A DNA stretch of 64,000 bases from Mercurialis annua (taxonomy: Eukaryota > Streptophyta > Magnoliopsida > Malpighiales > Euphorbiaceae): the NCBI RefSeq assembly GCF_937616625.2, contig NC_065570.1, positions 5,466,001 through 5,530,000 of the forward strand, in the 5' to 3' direction. Made by a program: the position numbers and the translations under genes. Positions 34,872-48,782 of the stretch are shown here, piece after piece. The notes under the pieces were generated by a model, which worked only from the letters and a program-made list of their open reading frames with translations, searched no databases and was not told the DNA's origin. The first letter of the stretch is position 1. Every line of letters starts with the position of its first letter.

Positions 34872-37800
34872 TCTACTATATATATATAAAGCAGGACATT
34901 TTCTCCCTTTGATTGACACTTGGCACTGCCACATTCATTCTACAATTTTTTTCTTTTTAATTGTTATAAACTTTATAAAATTGTCAATTTATAATTGCAT
35001 TCTTTAATTAAATGAAAATCAACCACATTAAATGGTAATCAAATTAGACTTGATTTGATTTTTCTATGGTAAAAATAAAATCACATCAAAACAAAATCTA
35101 TAAATATAAACGTCTAATATAAGAGATTTGAATAGAGATTTTTATGGTAACTTAACAATTATTTAGGTAATAATATCAATATTAAATTGCTAATAAAGAT
35201 GTTAAAAATACACATTTTTCCTTGTATTTTTAATCTTCACATTAATTCTCTCATTTTTAATAATGTTTTGCTATAGAAATAGACATTCAATCACATTAAA
35301 TGGCAATCAAATCAAATTTGATTAATTTTTCTATGGTAATATCAAATTAAAATAGATGCTATAAAAAATGCCTAATAAAAAAAGAGATTTTCATGGTAAG
35401 TTAACAGTTATTAAGGTAAAAATACCAATATCAATTTGCTAACAAAAATGTTAAAAAATGGTTTTAATTTTATAAGAGAGATTTAAAAAATTATCTCCAT
35501 GATTTGTGATTTAAATTAAATAAAATATTACTATTTTAATGTTTTGATTATTTTTGTTCATTGACTTGATTTTCACATTTAACACCTATTTAAAGAAATA
35601 AAAAAGTTAACAAACACTATTGAATAAGGTAACAACAATAAAATATGTTATTCCTACTAAAAACGTTAGCTAACTAAAAGAGATTTTGTAATAAATTAAC
35701 AATATATAAAGTAACAGCCAATAAAATTTAATAGCTAAAACAACGTTAGGAATCTTAAGGTAATAGTAAAAAATAAGAGATTTGAAAAGACTTTTTTGAA
35801 GCAACTTAGTAGTAAATAGAGTAACAGTCAAAAATATTGAATAGGTAATAAAAACGTTGGAAATTCATGTAATGGCATAAAATATTTCTATTTAAGCTCA
35901 TGTTGTAGTTTCAAGTTTGTTCATACACATCTATATTTGCCATTTTTTGTAAGGTCAGTTGCTATTTGACCGAAAATATTTGTTGATATTCTTTAGAAAT
36001 TATTATGTTTCTTGCTTTGATTGGAAGAATGTAAAAATGATGGAAATGGTCATTTTAAATTGCTTTCGAGTTTCGACCTATGAGTTTAGGAGCTATTTGC
36101 GGGAGGATTTCGACAACAATCAACTAAACTTCCTTTCTTTTTTATTTAATCATAACTGAGGTTTTTTTGTGATCAGTTTTAAGAATGTCCCTTGGTGTAT
36201 TTCATGTATTATATTTTTAATTAATTTTTACATATATTTTATTGATAATATGTTCTATAAATTACAAACTTTTTCAAGGAAGTGCTCCGCACAATTGCAT
36301 ATGCTATCTTACTAAAAGTGGTGCTGCAATGGGAATTTTTTTGCCAAGATTGAAGGAAGAGTTGCAAGAATATATAAGTTGTCGCTTCAAATATAAAATT
36401 GGCATTACCTTCCTGCTAGATATGTTAATTGTTCTCGCATTATAAGCTTTTATATTAGAGATGCTAATAATAATTTACTTTTATTTATGTAATTTTAATG
36501 GGTTCAATAAAGCGCAAGCTATTTTTTTAGGGTTGATTGAGAGAAGGTTGTTGTAATTGATCGAGCACTGCCAAGTATTATTTTTTCAATGATTTACTTG
36601 CCAAATATTGATACCTGATACAAGTCAGGCGATAAGATAATGGTGCTCCGACATATTTCAGTGATAAGCATTTTAATTTTAATTTTTTAATTTTGTACTA
36701 TTTTTTTATTTGATTGCTTTAAATTTGGAAATATGTACCAAATATGCTACCATAAAATTCTTTAATTTGAAATTTGTTTCCTCCTAAATTTACATTGACA
36801 ATCAACTTTTTAATTATTAAATGATAGTTCTATTTTTTATTTACATATAATACTATTTTTTAGAGAAGTAATGGCTAAAGAAGTGAAGGACCATGACTTG
36901 AAATGTCAAAAACATAGATTTGATTTGTTTTCACTTTGGAAACTTGATTTTACGTCTTGGAATAATCGTTTATTATAACATGTAATATTTTAAAAAATGA
37001 TTTAAAAAGTTATCATTTTAAAAATAAAAAAATTAACCATCTTATGCTAATTATCATTTTAAATACAAATATATGCCAATTTTGGATATGAATATTGTTA
37101 AAAGAATAATCAGGGAGAGTGATTTGGAGGATAATATAGCTAATGATGTTTATTTAATTAAATCTATGTTTTTGACATTTCGAGTCATGGTCCTTCACTT
37201 CTTTATCTATTTTTTTTTTGATAATTACTTTATCTATTACTTTTCTTAGAAATAGTATTATAAATATATTATTGTCTTAATTAGTATAGTAAAATTTGGT
37301 TGATATTTTTAATTTGGTAACAGTTTGTTTTCAAAATTCCTGTAACATTCTATAAATATTATTTTCTTTTAAATTGCTATAATATTTTTTTGAATTATTA
37401 TAGTAAAATTGGTAAATTTAATGTGTTAAATTGTTACATCGTTTCTTTTTATTTCATATGAAAAAATTGGTCAAATTTAATGTAGAAATTAATTTGTTAA
37501 TCTAATTTGATAAAGTTATGAATGTTTTGTTATTATTCGTTTTATTGTGTTATATTAATTGAGTGTTTAGAACAAAAAGGAAAAATTAGTAATAATTCAT
37601 ATTCAAAGATAGGATTAATTAAATTAAACCAATATTATAGTTGATTGATACTTTATAATCTAATTAGTTATTATATATTTTCTAACTGTTGCATTATTTT
37701 TTTTATTTAGTATGATAAATTTAGTCCAATGTAATAGATAGATTTGTTTGACTTTGCTTAATAAAAAATATTATTCAATATAACTTATTATATGTTTAAA

Positions 37801-38813
37801 AAATTAAAAAATTATAGATAATAAATATGGTTTGACATAATTATTGATAATTTGTGACCTTATATTAAATGTTTCACACATTTGGTTACAAATTTACAAT
37901 TAATTTGATAACTTTACTTATTCTGATTTTTTGATTGATTAAGTTTATTTTTATAAGATTCAAAATACAAAGGAATAAGAAAATTAATTTCAGCTTTATG
38001 ACAGCCATTACTTAGTTCATTATTTTTAATATGTCATTAATATAAAAAAATTCTTTTGAATTGCCCATAAATCACTATTATAGTAATTACTAATGTCGAT
38101 CATTTCTTATCAGTTATCACTATCACTTACTATTTTTAATAAAAATATTTTTAGAACTTGAATTTGAATATATTATCTTTCGAACAACAAAAAAAATGAT
38201 AAAAAAATCATCAAAAGCAAATAGAAAAATATCTAAAAGCAAAAGAAAATAATTTTTTTCTATTCTTTTGTTGGAATTCAAAAAGTGTAATGTGCATTAA
38301 TGAGGGTAAATTATAAGCATTAGATTTCTTAAGATTTGATAAAAAAAAAATTCTTATCAATCTTTTTAAAATATTAATAATCGGTCAATAAAAAATATTA
38401 TAAATCTATATATGATTTGACAATTATGCATAACATTTGTTATTATCTAATAAAAAATATAAAAATTGAGGACGATTGGTAAAAAAAAATAATTAAAAAA
38501 AATAGTATTTGTTTATATTTAATGTCATATTAAAAAATATATAGTATATTATATAAATTAAAAATAAATTAATAAAATCATGATTTTTTTAGAATATTAA
38601 TATGCAATTTTTATATTAAATTTTTTTATCTGTTTATATTGTAGAAAATTTGTAATACATAGATATGTTTGTGTCTCTAAATATGTAAAATATGTAGTAA
38701 TTAAAAATTTATATATTATATATAGTATTTTTATAATTATTAATTAGATTTTTTTAATTAAAATCAATAAAAAATTTAAATAAAAACCGTGCAACGCGCG
38801 GGCCTAACGCTAG
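34872..38813 (+). mobile_element. Helitron, array unit 1
   Basis: Starts A|TCTACTATATATATATAAAGC and ends CCGTGCAACGCGCGGG...CTAG|T, with the terminal hairpin about 10 bases before CTAG. About 3.9 kb with only short frames, so non-autonomous. It carries a nested MITE at 36871-37215. Confidence 0.82.
36871..37215. mobile_element. Foldback MITE nested in Helitron unit 1
   Basis: Left and right arms share CTAAAGAAGTGAAGGACCAT and CGAAATGTCAAAAACATAGA (one or two mismatches) in inverted orientation. Just outside the right arm a 16-base poly(T)-bearing insert lies between two copies of CTTTATCTATT. Confidence 0.75.
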
Positions 38814-39984
38814 TATATATATAAAGCAGGACGTTTTTTCCCATGGTTTGAGAAGCTGACACTTGGCACATTTCTATTGGTTCTCACATTTATTTTTCTC
38901 TAATTTTACTAATATTATATTAATTGATGATTGATGATTTGTCAATCTTATTTATGCACCAATTAATTTTTACTACTATGAAACTAAAATAAATTCAGAA
39001 AAATTATGAACAAAAACGTCCACCATTAAATGCAAAATTTGGAAAAGGAAATAGAAGAAAATTAGGGAAATTATGAACAAAAAACGTCTTTTCCTTGAAT
39101 GCATAAACAAAGAATTATGAGAATACTAATGATTTAATGACATTGATTCTTATTTTTTTCCTTCTTTGATAATCTTATATAATTTTTTTTTATACTATAA
39201 TCTTATATAATTACTTTTGAATATATATGACATTTGTTTTTGATATAGGTGTTATAATATATGTTAGTAATTTTGAATTATTGGTTTCTTAATATGTAGT
39301 AATATTTTTAAATAATTAGGTTATTCAAACACTGAAAATGGAATTTCGTTTGAAATTATACTAATGTTATATTTATAGAAATAGTAATCAATTTAAAATA
39401 TTTGACAAACTAAAATTGACTGACACTTTTATTAATTCTCACATTACAACAAATTTTTTCATTTTTGCTTTTTAATTAATTTTTTAATTTAACATCTAAC
39501 ATTGTTTTATTAGCTATATATATTAATTACTAACTTTTGAATAATTAACCAAAAAATTGTCTGTACAATTTGACAATTGCTATTATTTTTGTCTTTTGAT
39601 ATTCTTCTTTTACCAGTTTCTTTTATGGACTTGGAAATTTCACCAAACAATTATTTCTTAATTATTTTATTATAAATGCAATATTTATGATTCTCCTTTT
39701 CTATTACTTTCTTCCGTTTTATTCATGATTTTTCTTCTATATATACACATCTTCTTTTATTTTCATTAACAAATTTAAAAAATTAAATTTTTTCTTATTC
39801 GTCAGCCATTAGATTTACAAGACAATTTTTCTATTTTCACTATTTTTCATAGAAGAAATAGACAATATTTTACTGTATTCCATAATATATTTTGTTTTCT
39901 TACGACTAACTATTTTTTGTTATTTGTATGATCTTTCTATCATTAGTGTTCAACGAATTCAATTACGGCAATGGTTGTGGTTAC

Positions 39985-40640
39985 GAGTTTTTTCTATGAA
40001 CACCTCCATTTTACGAGGTAAATGAGCATTTTATTTATATTGACAAAACTTAGACAAATAACACTATGAATTAGAATTATGGTCACACTACATTTTTAAC
40101 ATATGCAATCAAAGATGAAAGCAATAATATTTTCCTAATTTGTTTTGCGATGGTGAGTATTATTTTTTGAAATATTTGTATGAAATGGAATGTAACATTT
40201 TATTTTTTCCTGCTTCAAAATTAATTGCAGGATATTCTTTCTTACGTTCTTGAACATTTAGGTAAACAATTCTGATTATTCTTGCATAATAGTAAGTTTT
40301 TAATTTTATTTTTAGTGCTTAGTGGTTAATTTATGCTATGATTGTTTTGCGTTTTTTTATGAACACCTCCATTTTACGAGGTAAATGAGCATTTATTTTT
40401 AGTGTTAAAAGTTAAAACAAACGACACTATGGATTAAAATTATGGTCACGTAACATATTTAATATATACAATCAAAGGTTAAGACAATAATATACTTGCA
40501 ATTTGTTTTTGCAACAGTATGTATCATTTTTTGTATTATTCTTATGAAATGGGATGTAGGAAAATATTTTTTCTCAAGTTCTTGAAAATTTGGGTAAACA
40601 ATTCTGATTTTTCTTGCATGATAAGTTGTTAATCTTATTT
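39985..40640 (+). repeat. Direct repeat of about 360 bp inside Helitron unit 2
   Basis: TATGAACACCTCCATTTTAC occurs at about 39997 and 40357, and the following sequence (ATTATGGTCAC, GGTAAACAATTCTGAT, GTTTAGTGG) is repeated in the same order. Confidence 0.7.
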
Positions 40641-41109
40641 TTAATGTTTAGTGGTTCTGATAATATTTATATCATAGTAATTGCTATTTATTTACTTTTT
40701 TTAAATTAAATTTGGCCATTTAATGACCAAATTACCTTTTTATTATTCATATCTATATTATCATTTTTAGACTTTTCATTATTAATATTATATTTTAAGC
40801 TATGATTATATGGTAATAATTGGTATTAAATATTAGTTAAAAATTACTTTTCATGTATAATTTTCTTGTATCTTAATTTATTGTTGTAACGTTACTTTTA
40901 AAATTCACAGATATAAAAAGTATCAATGGCTTTGACTTTTCATTTCTTTTAATCTATAGTTACTGTTCATTCATTGTTTGTTTTCATTATATACATATAT
41001 TAATTAAATTGCTAACTAATATGAATATATTACTCTTTAAAATTAAATTTGTATTTTAAAATTATGATAATATCACAATTGTTATAGAGGGAAAAAAATA
41101 AAATTCTTA

Positions 41110-41310
41110 TGTCATGGGACTATTTTTATTTTTTGATGAATAATTGTTTTATTAAGAAGCCATAAACAGACAGGTCGTTGCCAATCTGTAGATAATTTAG
41201 CGATGGTCTCGCTACGGTAAGCCATCGTTAAATTGTCCAAGATGAGAAGCAAAAATACTCCGATCAATCTCCAAATCACAATGATGATGAAATTGTTGCA
41301 AAACATTGAA
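41110..41310 (-). mobile_element. Short LINE-type 3' fragment (possible)
   Basis: Minus strand ends CTTCTTAATAAAAC then TCAAAAAATAAAAA, like plant LINE tails. GC content is higher than in the surrounding Helitron. No target duplication established. Confidence 0.4.
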
Positions 41311-42400
41311 CATTAAAAAAAGGAATGAGAAAAATCATGAAAAAATGTATTAATTAAAGTTTTATGATAATATTTCATATTGTTTTTTCTTGTGTTTAAG
41401 ATTTTTTTTTCTTTTTCTTAAAAATCATTTTTTATTCTATTATATTAATTTAATGTCCCTCAATTATTAATTGCCACCTTCTAAAATAAAAATTTAAATT
41501 TAAATTCTTGATATATGTTGTTCTATATATTAATATTATTCAACCAAAATTATATTATTAACCATTTAAATACTTATTAATAAAATAAATTTTATGTTTA
41601 AATTGATAAAATGTAATGGTTTCAAATTAGTAATTTTTGTTCATAATATATATACTTTTAATTATTGATAAAAATATATTTAGACATTTCATCATAAATA
41701 TAAATTAAAAAGTGACAATACCATATTGAAGGTTGATGCAAATAAAGACAAGTTTGTTAAAATCTTCTAAAACTATATTCACAATTATTTTCAATCATTA
41801 TGTAATAAGAAAATATGATAAATATTTAATTAATCTTAAAACATGCACAACAATTATTACTCTAACTATCAAAGATGAAAATATTTTATAAATTAAGGAA
41901 AAATGTTCAAAGATTAATAAAATAAAACATTTTCCTTATAATTTCTTGAACAAATATCAAATATCAAAATACTAAATATAGAAATATAAATAGATAGTTA
42001 TAATTATTAATAAAAAATTATAAACTAATAGCATTTAAAAATTAAGTATAAGTCGTGCAATTGTTTATATAGATTTAATTTAAAATTTGTCATTTTAATA
42101 ATAATAAAAATTCATATGATATAATATTATTTTAAAAATAAAAATATATGTCTTTTTATTATTGAAAAAGTCATTGGTGAGAGATATATGAACAATAAGA
42201 AGCTAATAGTATGTTATGATTGTAGATTTTTAAAATTCAAGGTAATTTTTTTATTTAATTTCATAATTATTCTTTATTTATCACTATATCCAAATAAAAA
42301 TAAAATAAAAAAGCAAACAAATGCGTTACAATGCAAAATTAAAGCCAATGATAAACAATAAAATTAAATAAATATCGTGCAACGCACGGGTTAAAACTAG

Positions 42401-45400
42401 TATATATATAAAGCAGGACATTTTCTCCCATGGTTTGACACTTGGCATACTCTCATTCATTTTGAAGAAAAAAAAACATTAATTTACCTACTTTAATGAT
42501 TATTCTCATAATTTTCTCACATTATTTCACTCTCTAATTAATTTTCATTCTTTTCTCTTTTAATAATTACAAGAATATTAAAAATTAAATAGGTAATATT
42601 AGATAATTATTGTACTAACCTTATTTGTACTAACCTTTTTTATATGAATTTTTACTTTTTATTCTCATATTACTTTATCTTAATTGATGTTACTAATAAT
42701 AGATTTAAATAACTTTGAATTTTAAATAATCTAGAACCCTAAAATCTAATAAGTTTATAAAATTACATGTAGATATAATTTAAAATTAAAATATTTTTCC
42801 CTTCGTCATCACATTTTTATATTTTGTACACAAGATTATATTTTATTTTATGTCTAATTAGATGTTGAATAAGGTAACAACAAAGAAATTAGGTTATTAA
42901 AAAAAATAAAACAGCTACCAAATAAAAAGAGATGTATAAAGATATTTTTGTGGTAATTTAATTAAAATAATAGCCGAAACTATCGAATAGCTAATAAATT
43001 AGAATTAATTGCAAAGTTGACTCCTTAATATGGATGGGCTACGGTGACCTGCATATAGCAATGTTCATATTTTCTTAAAATCTCTTAAAACATGAAACTA
43101 TGTTATGTTGTGCAATTTTCATGCTTCTTTTTAATTTTGGTACAATTTATTTTCAAAAATAAATAAATCAATCAGTTTTAACACAAATTACGGGTTTAAA
43201 TTTAATTATTGTCTGATCACCTTCTTATAACATACAAATAAACTATAAATTAGAATTTTACATGAAATAGAATATATATATATTGTATAGTTTAAATATT
43301 ATTGAATATTTAATAATTACAAACATTCTAATTTTAATCAAATATAGGTCTAACCATGCATCTATTATGCATGAATGATTAAACTCTTCTAAATGTTAAT
43401 TTATAACATAAATAATGTTGATTTTTTCTATTAATTAGCTTAGGTAAAATGGTAACAGTTTTGTACACTTTAACAAAAATTCTCTAAATTATTTGCTAAT
43501 TTAATTTGTAAATTACTATTGTTAACACATTAAATGTAACAGTTATCTCTATTTCTCCACACATTATGCTAAATTATTGAATAATTTAAGTCTACAACAA
43601 TAACTTTTAGTAACCACACAATTATAAAATTAAATGCATTCAATACCTATAACCCAATTATAAAATTTAATACACCCATTAATATTAAAAAAAATTCTTC
43701 ATATACCCATAAATCACCATTATATATACTCATATTTTTATTCTTCTTCAAGTGAGAGATACAAAATCTCAGGTAGTTCTTTTTTTCTTTTTCTTATTCA
43801 CTATAAATTTTTTTTATAGTTCCTGAGTTGTTCTTGTTTCTTTTTTTTTTGTTCTATAGTTTCAATATCATGTTCTAACTAATAATTTTTATGTAGATAT
43901 TGGAAAAACTTGCTCAATCATAAGGTTTTTCTATAACATTTTTTTTATTATTTAAAATTTTAATTTTATTATCATTCATTTTGTTTGATTCACATACGGT
44001 GCTCTCATAATTATTCTCATATTTGTTCCTTTGATATTTCTATATAGTTTCTTATATATTAATATGACAGGATCTACTTTTTTTTGTTTTTAATTGATAT
44101 TGGCATTCTCACAATCATTTTTATTTATATTTTTTTTTAAATTTTAGTTTTAAATTAGTAGGGTAAGACTAAATTGATTTGTTAGTTTGATTTGATAATT
44201 TATTCTTTTAAATTGCTATATATTTCTTTCCAATTCATATGGTAATCTTGGAGAAATATGATGTATCAATTGATTTGCTAATCAAATTTTATAATATTGT
44301 TTTCTTTAAACTAAACGATTTCTTTTTAATTGGAATGCCAAAATTGGCGAATTTAAAATATTATTATTAATATAATTTGATAATATTAGTTTCTTTTTAA
44401 TTTTTATATTATTTTTGTTATTCGGTATGATAAGATTGGTCAAATTCAATGCATGCATTAGTTTTTAATCTAATTTGATAAATTTTTTAAATTTTATCTT
44501 ATTTGATTTTGTTAACATAATTACATTATATAAAATAAGTGGTGGGATTGGAAAGGAAAACTTAGTAATAAAATAAATATTTTTAAATTTGATAACAAAT
44601 AATAATTTAAAACTCCTAATCTTTTTTCTAATTGATATTAACTCTTTTGGTATAGAGCGAATATAGAAAAAAAAATGGACTAATTATGGTACATACAAAA
44701 TTTTCTTTTATTTGTATAGGATAAGAATAATGTGATTACAATTGAGAAATAGAAAAATCATCAAATCATAAGAATTGAAATTCTCTCAAGTTCATTTAAA
44801 TTTGAGGGGGTCATATTCACGATCTATACCGTTTATTGTAAAATGAACGGTGTAAATTAATTTGATTAAAATTCTATTTTTTGATCTATACTGTTCATTT
44901 TTCTAATGAATAGATCATTGTCATATTTATTTTTTTTAAATTTTTATAACGTTGCTTTTAAATTAGTATGATAAGATTTAATTGATTTGTTAAATTATTT
45001 TCCTAATATTTTTTTCTTTAAATTGCTGTAACATTTTGGTAACATTTTGGTAACATTAAAGAATTGATATATGTTTTTTAATTGGTATGGTAAAATTGGC
45101 GAATTTAAAGTTTTAATTATTCTTTTCTAATATGGTAATATTTTCTTTTTAAATTTATTACTATGGCAAAATATGTCAAATTTAGCGTATTTATTAGTTG
45201 CTTAATCAATATTAAAAAATTAAGACCATATTTTTATTTGATTTTGTTAACATACTACATTATATCAATTGAGTGGTAAAATTGAAAAGGAAAATTTAAA
45301 GTTTTAATTAATTTTTTTGTCTAATATGGTAACATTTTTTTAATTGTTACTGTGACAACATTGGTCAAATCTAATGCATTTATTAGCTGGCTAATTAAAA

Positions 45401-46054
45401 AAAGTAAAATTACTACCATAGTTTTATTTGGTTTTGTTAACATAATTATATTATATTAATTGAATGGTAAAATTAAGAAGAAAAATTAAATAATAAAATA
45501 AATGATTTTTATTTTGGTATTAAATAATAATTTAAGGCTCTTTAATCTTTTTTTTCTAATTAATATTTATTTTTTTAGTTATAGAATAAACATATAAATA
45601 TTAAATTAACTAATTACAGTTTGTATGTTAAAATTGTCAAATTTAACTGTTAATTTGCTAATCAAATTTGGTGATTTTTTTCTTTAAATTGCTATAATAT
45701 TTTGGTAAAAAACTTGACAATTATATTTATTTTTAGTTAATATGGTAAAATTGATGAATTTAATGGGGCATTTAAAATAATTAAATAAAATTTGAAATTT
45801 TTAATTTAAATAATTTTTCATCTTTTTCAAAATAATTAAAATGACATTTATTTGTCAAAATAAAAAATAACGACCTATTAAAATTAAACAAATATATAAA
45901 TATATGTTAGCTTATAAATAAATAAGAAAATATCCAAATTCTGATAAAAAGAAAGGAGTATCCAAATAAAAAATATAAACAAAACTCTTCTAATTGTAAT
46001 ATTTTAAAGCGTTAATAATTAAAAAAATCGTGCAACGCACGGGACTAAAGCTAG
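42401..46054 (+). mobile_element. Helitron, array unit 3
   Basis: Starts TATATATATAAAGCAGGACA directly after the CTAG of unit 2 and ends CGTGCAACGCACGGGACTAAAGCTAG|T. It completes an 11.2-kb head-to-tail array. Interior sequence is AT-rich with no long frame. Confidence 0.82.
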
Positions 46055-46340
46055 TGTTTATATAAAACATATCTTTCTTCCATGATCTAACGGTTTTTTT
46101 ATGAATTCCATGATCTAACGTTAGTAGGTTCACATTAAACAAAAAATAATTGCGGAAGACATTAGAAATGATAATAAAATTACTATTTAAATTTGATATA
46201 ATAGTTTAATTTTGTGATTCAATAATTTTAATGATTTTATAATCTTTACAATAAAAAATAAAAAATTGGTTTCTGGCCATTTCATGATCAAATTGATTTT
46301 TTGGATTGAAATAATATTTATTCAAATATATTTGTACTTG

Positions 46341-46342
<2 letters not shown>

Positions 46343-46376
<34 letters not shown>
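46343..46376. repeat. (AT)n microsatellite
   Basis: About 17 AT units, 100 bp before the two-domain DC1 gene. Confidence 0.9.
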
Positions 46377-46382
<6 letters not shown>

Positions 46383-46473
46383 AAAACTTGGTCGCCTATA
46401 GTTTTATTGCTATAAAACACATGGCCTGTTTTGTGCATTAGCAAATAGAATCATCAATAAGCAACCAATTAAG

Positions 46474-46890
46474 ATGGCTCAAAGTAGATGGATCTACTCC
46501 TACAAGCATGCACTAAGCTCCGACCACCAGCTAGCTCTTCAGTCGCCCTTGCCAAGGGCCAATAGCAACTGCCACCGGTGTGGCAACCCATTTTACGGTT
46601 CCCACTACAGTTGCCGCGCCTCTGGCTGTACATATGTAGCACACCCTCACTGCGCGCCACCGTGGCCTCGTTATGCTGGTCACCCGCAGCATCCATCTTG
46701 CGCTATGTGGCTGGTGCAGTCCCCGGGAAACGCCAATTGTTTGGTGTGCCGGCGCGTTTGCGATGGGTGGCACTACTGGTGTTTTCGTTGCCGCGTTTAT
46801 GTCCACTGTGGTTGTGTTTTAGGACGGAATGGTGAACCATATCCACCGCCAGCTCGTGCTCTGCATGAAATTTTATCTGAATGTGGATGA
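46474..46890 (+). CDS. Two-DC1-domain protein (138 aa)
   Basis: Two DC1 units in tandem. Unit 1 (about 9-62): DHQLAL, CHRCG, HYSCRASGC, YVAHPHC. Unit 2 (about 68-118): HPQHPSC, CLVCRRVC, HYWCFRC, VYVHCGC. DC1 units bind two zinc ions and may mediate protein or lipid contacts in plants. A TATA-like TGCTATAAAACAC lies near 46410 and the leader AACCAATTAAG precedes the ATG. Start ATG 46474 is the first in frame and gives the WIYSYKHAL start like the 51725 protein. It is the most diverged member of the cluster. The gene is single-exon and GC-rich, unlike its surroundings. Confidence 0.78.
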   Translation: MAQSRWIYSYKHALSSDHQLALQSPLPRANSNCHRCGNPFYGSHYSCRASGCTYVAHPHCAPPWPRYAGHPQHPSCAMWLVQSPGNANCLVCRRVCDGWHYWCFRCRVYVHCGCVLGRNGEPYPPPARALHEILSECG

Positions 46891-47255
46891 AATATAGCAA
46901 ATTCGGCTGTTAGGTTAAATAATTCAAGTCGAAATCTATCTTGTTAAAATAAAGCATAATATTGTTAATCGAAATAGAGTGTTTATCTCGTGTAACCGTT
47001 GCGCCACAGTCATTTTTATATTAAGTCAATGAGCATTTCAATTGAAACTCTTTTAATTATTTTTTTATTATTAAATTTTTCACATGACTAACGCATTATT
47101 GATTTGTTGCGCGACTGACATAGCGCCACAATTATACGTATAATTTTTCATTGAAATAAATAAATAAAAAATTAATTATCACACAGTTGAAATAATGAGT
47201 TGCTTTAGTAATTTCTTGAGTTTTAATATCTTATAAATGTTCTGAAGCATGCTAT
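46891..47255. other. 3' flank and intergenic sequence
   Basis: AT-rich, no frame seen. Confidence 0.4.
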
Positions 47256-47890
47256 AAAAGTTCGATGCCATTTTTCTCTTTCCTTTCAAATAAAAACCTT
47301 AATTTTCTATGTTTATTTTTCAACTGCCGTCAATTATTTATTTCTTTATAATTGATGGTAGCCATAATTTATGTTACTTTAAATTCATAAAAAATAATAA
47401 ATGGTCAATTATTTTTTAATTTTCTATTTTTTATGAATAATTTTCTACTTTAATCAAATAAAATTTATCGACGAAGCGCAAATTAAACTCAATTTATCAC
47501 GAATCAGGTTTCGAAGAGAGATTCAAGATCTTTCAATAATAAATAAGAAATAGTTTATGGATTATAGTTTTATTTTTGAAAATTGAATTTAAATATATTT
47601 TTTTCTTTGAAAGTTTTATTTTATCATTTTTTATGAAAAGTTTACTTCTTTTTTCTGTAAAAACTTATCAGATAGTTGTTGAATAAATGCTATGACTATA
47701 ATTTTTGATATCAGCTATCAATTTGCAGGTGATGAAAAAATATATTGAGAGTTGATTTTATTAGAAAACAATTTGATAATTTATCTTTTATTTTAATAAG
47801 TATATATGCGAATCAAACAATGTGGTCACATAAAATATAAATTTCATGTCATCATCAAATTTAATTTTCAAATTTTTTTATAAATATAAC
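47256..47890 (+). mobile_element. Diverged copy of the non-coding retroposon
   Basis: Keeps landmarks in order: CTGCCGTCAATTA, GATGGTAGCCAT, ATCGACGAAGCGCAAAT, ATATGCGAATCAAAC. Ends are not sharp and no clear target duplication remains. Confidence 0.5.
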
Positions 47891-47899
47891 CGTTAGGTG

Positions 47900-48782
47900 T
47901 TCAATTTGATGAAACTTAAAAAAAGTAAAAAATAAAGTCAATGCCAAATAGTAGTAAAACTGTATAACCAATAAAAATATTGCTTTAGATTATTTTTATT
48001 AAATTTTACTAATTTTGTTCCTATTATTTATTTATCCAATTTACACGAGAGTTTAAATTTTTCTTTCCACTAAATTTTATGTAGGTTCAAAAAAATCTGA
48101 AAACATATAAATTTCAAGAATTTAACTAACAAATATTAAGTTCAAATAGAATCTATCTCAAAATTGAATTTACATTTAAAAGAATCAAATACAATTTAGT
48201 CTTTACCCGTAGTGCCCAATATGTCCAAATTTGGCCTATGAGATATTTATAGGCCGAAAGGTAAAAAAAAAAAAACCTTCTAGATATATAGAATGAGCAA
48301 ATTAGGAATTAAAATTTTAAAAATTAAATTTACAATGTAATTTTTTATGATGTAAACCGATAGAATTTAAAAACTTTTGTGGATACAAATTTTAAGAATT
48401 TTAGTATACCAATAATTTTCATAAGTTCTTGAATAATTGTTTTTTATATTTAATCATTAGATTTAAATTGTATTAAGCAACATTATAAAATTGTAAGAGT
48501 TTATATATATTAATAAATTATATAATTTAAGTTATTATAAGTTTTAGAAATGAAGTACTTCTAAAATTCAATCAATAAATTTTATTTTATTTTATTTTAA
48601 ATTAAATTTAATTTAATTTAATTCAAAAAATTCATCTTTTATCAATTAATTCAATTATTGTATTGAATAATCCAAGAAAAGAAACTGAAACAATATTACA
48701 TGAAATGAGTTGTAAATTAAAAAGTTGATCATTAATATATAAAATTATTTAATTTCACTCGCTCAAGGCATCGATCAAGTTA
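47900..48782. other. Intergenic, AT-rich
   Basis: No frame or element ends recognised. Confidence 0.4.

Larger units (their letters stand above)
38814..42400 (+). mobile_element. Helitron, array unit 2
   Basis: Begins directly at the CTAG of unit 1 with TATATATATAAAGCAGGAC and ends CGTGCAACGCACGGGTTAAAACTAG. The hairpin CGTGC-AAC-GCACG is perfect. No helicase frame. Confidence 0.82.

Noticed and set aside
35959..36445. Short frames inside Helitron unit 1 as a Rep/helicase gene
   Set aside because: No Rep or helicase motifs; frames are under 70 codons and AT-biased.
46531..46900. Antisense and +1 frames across the 46-kb DC1 gene
   Set aside because: They lack family motifs; the 138-residue frame has the DC1 pattern.
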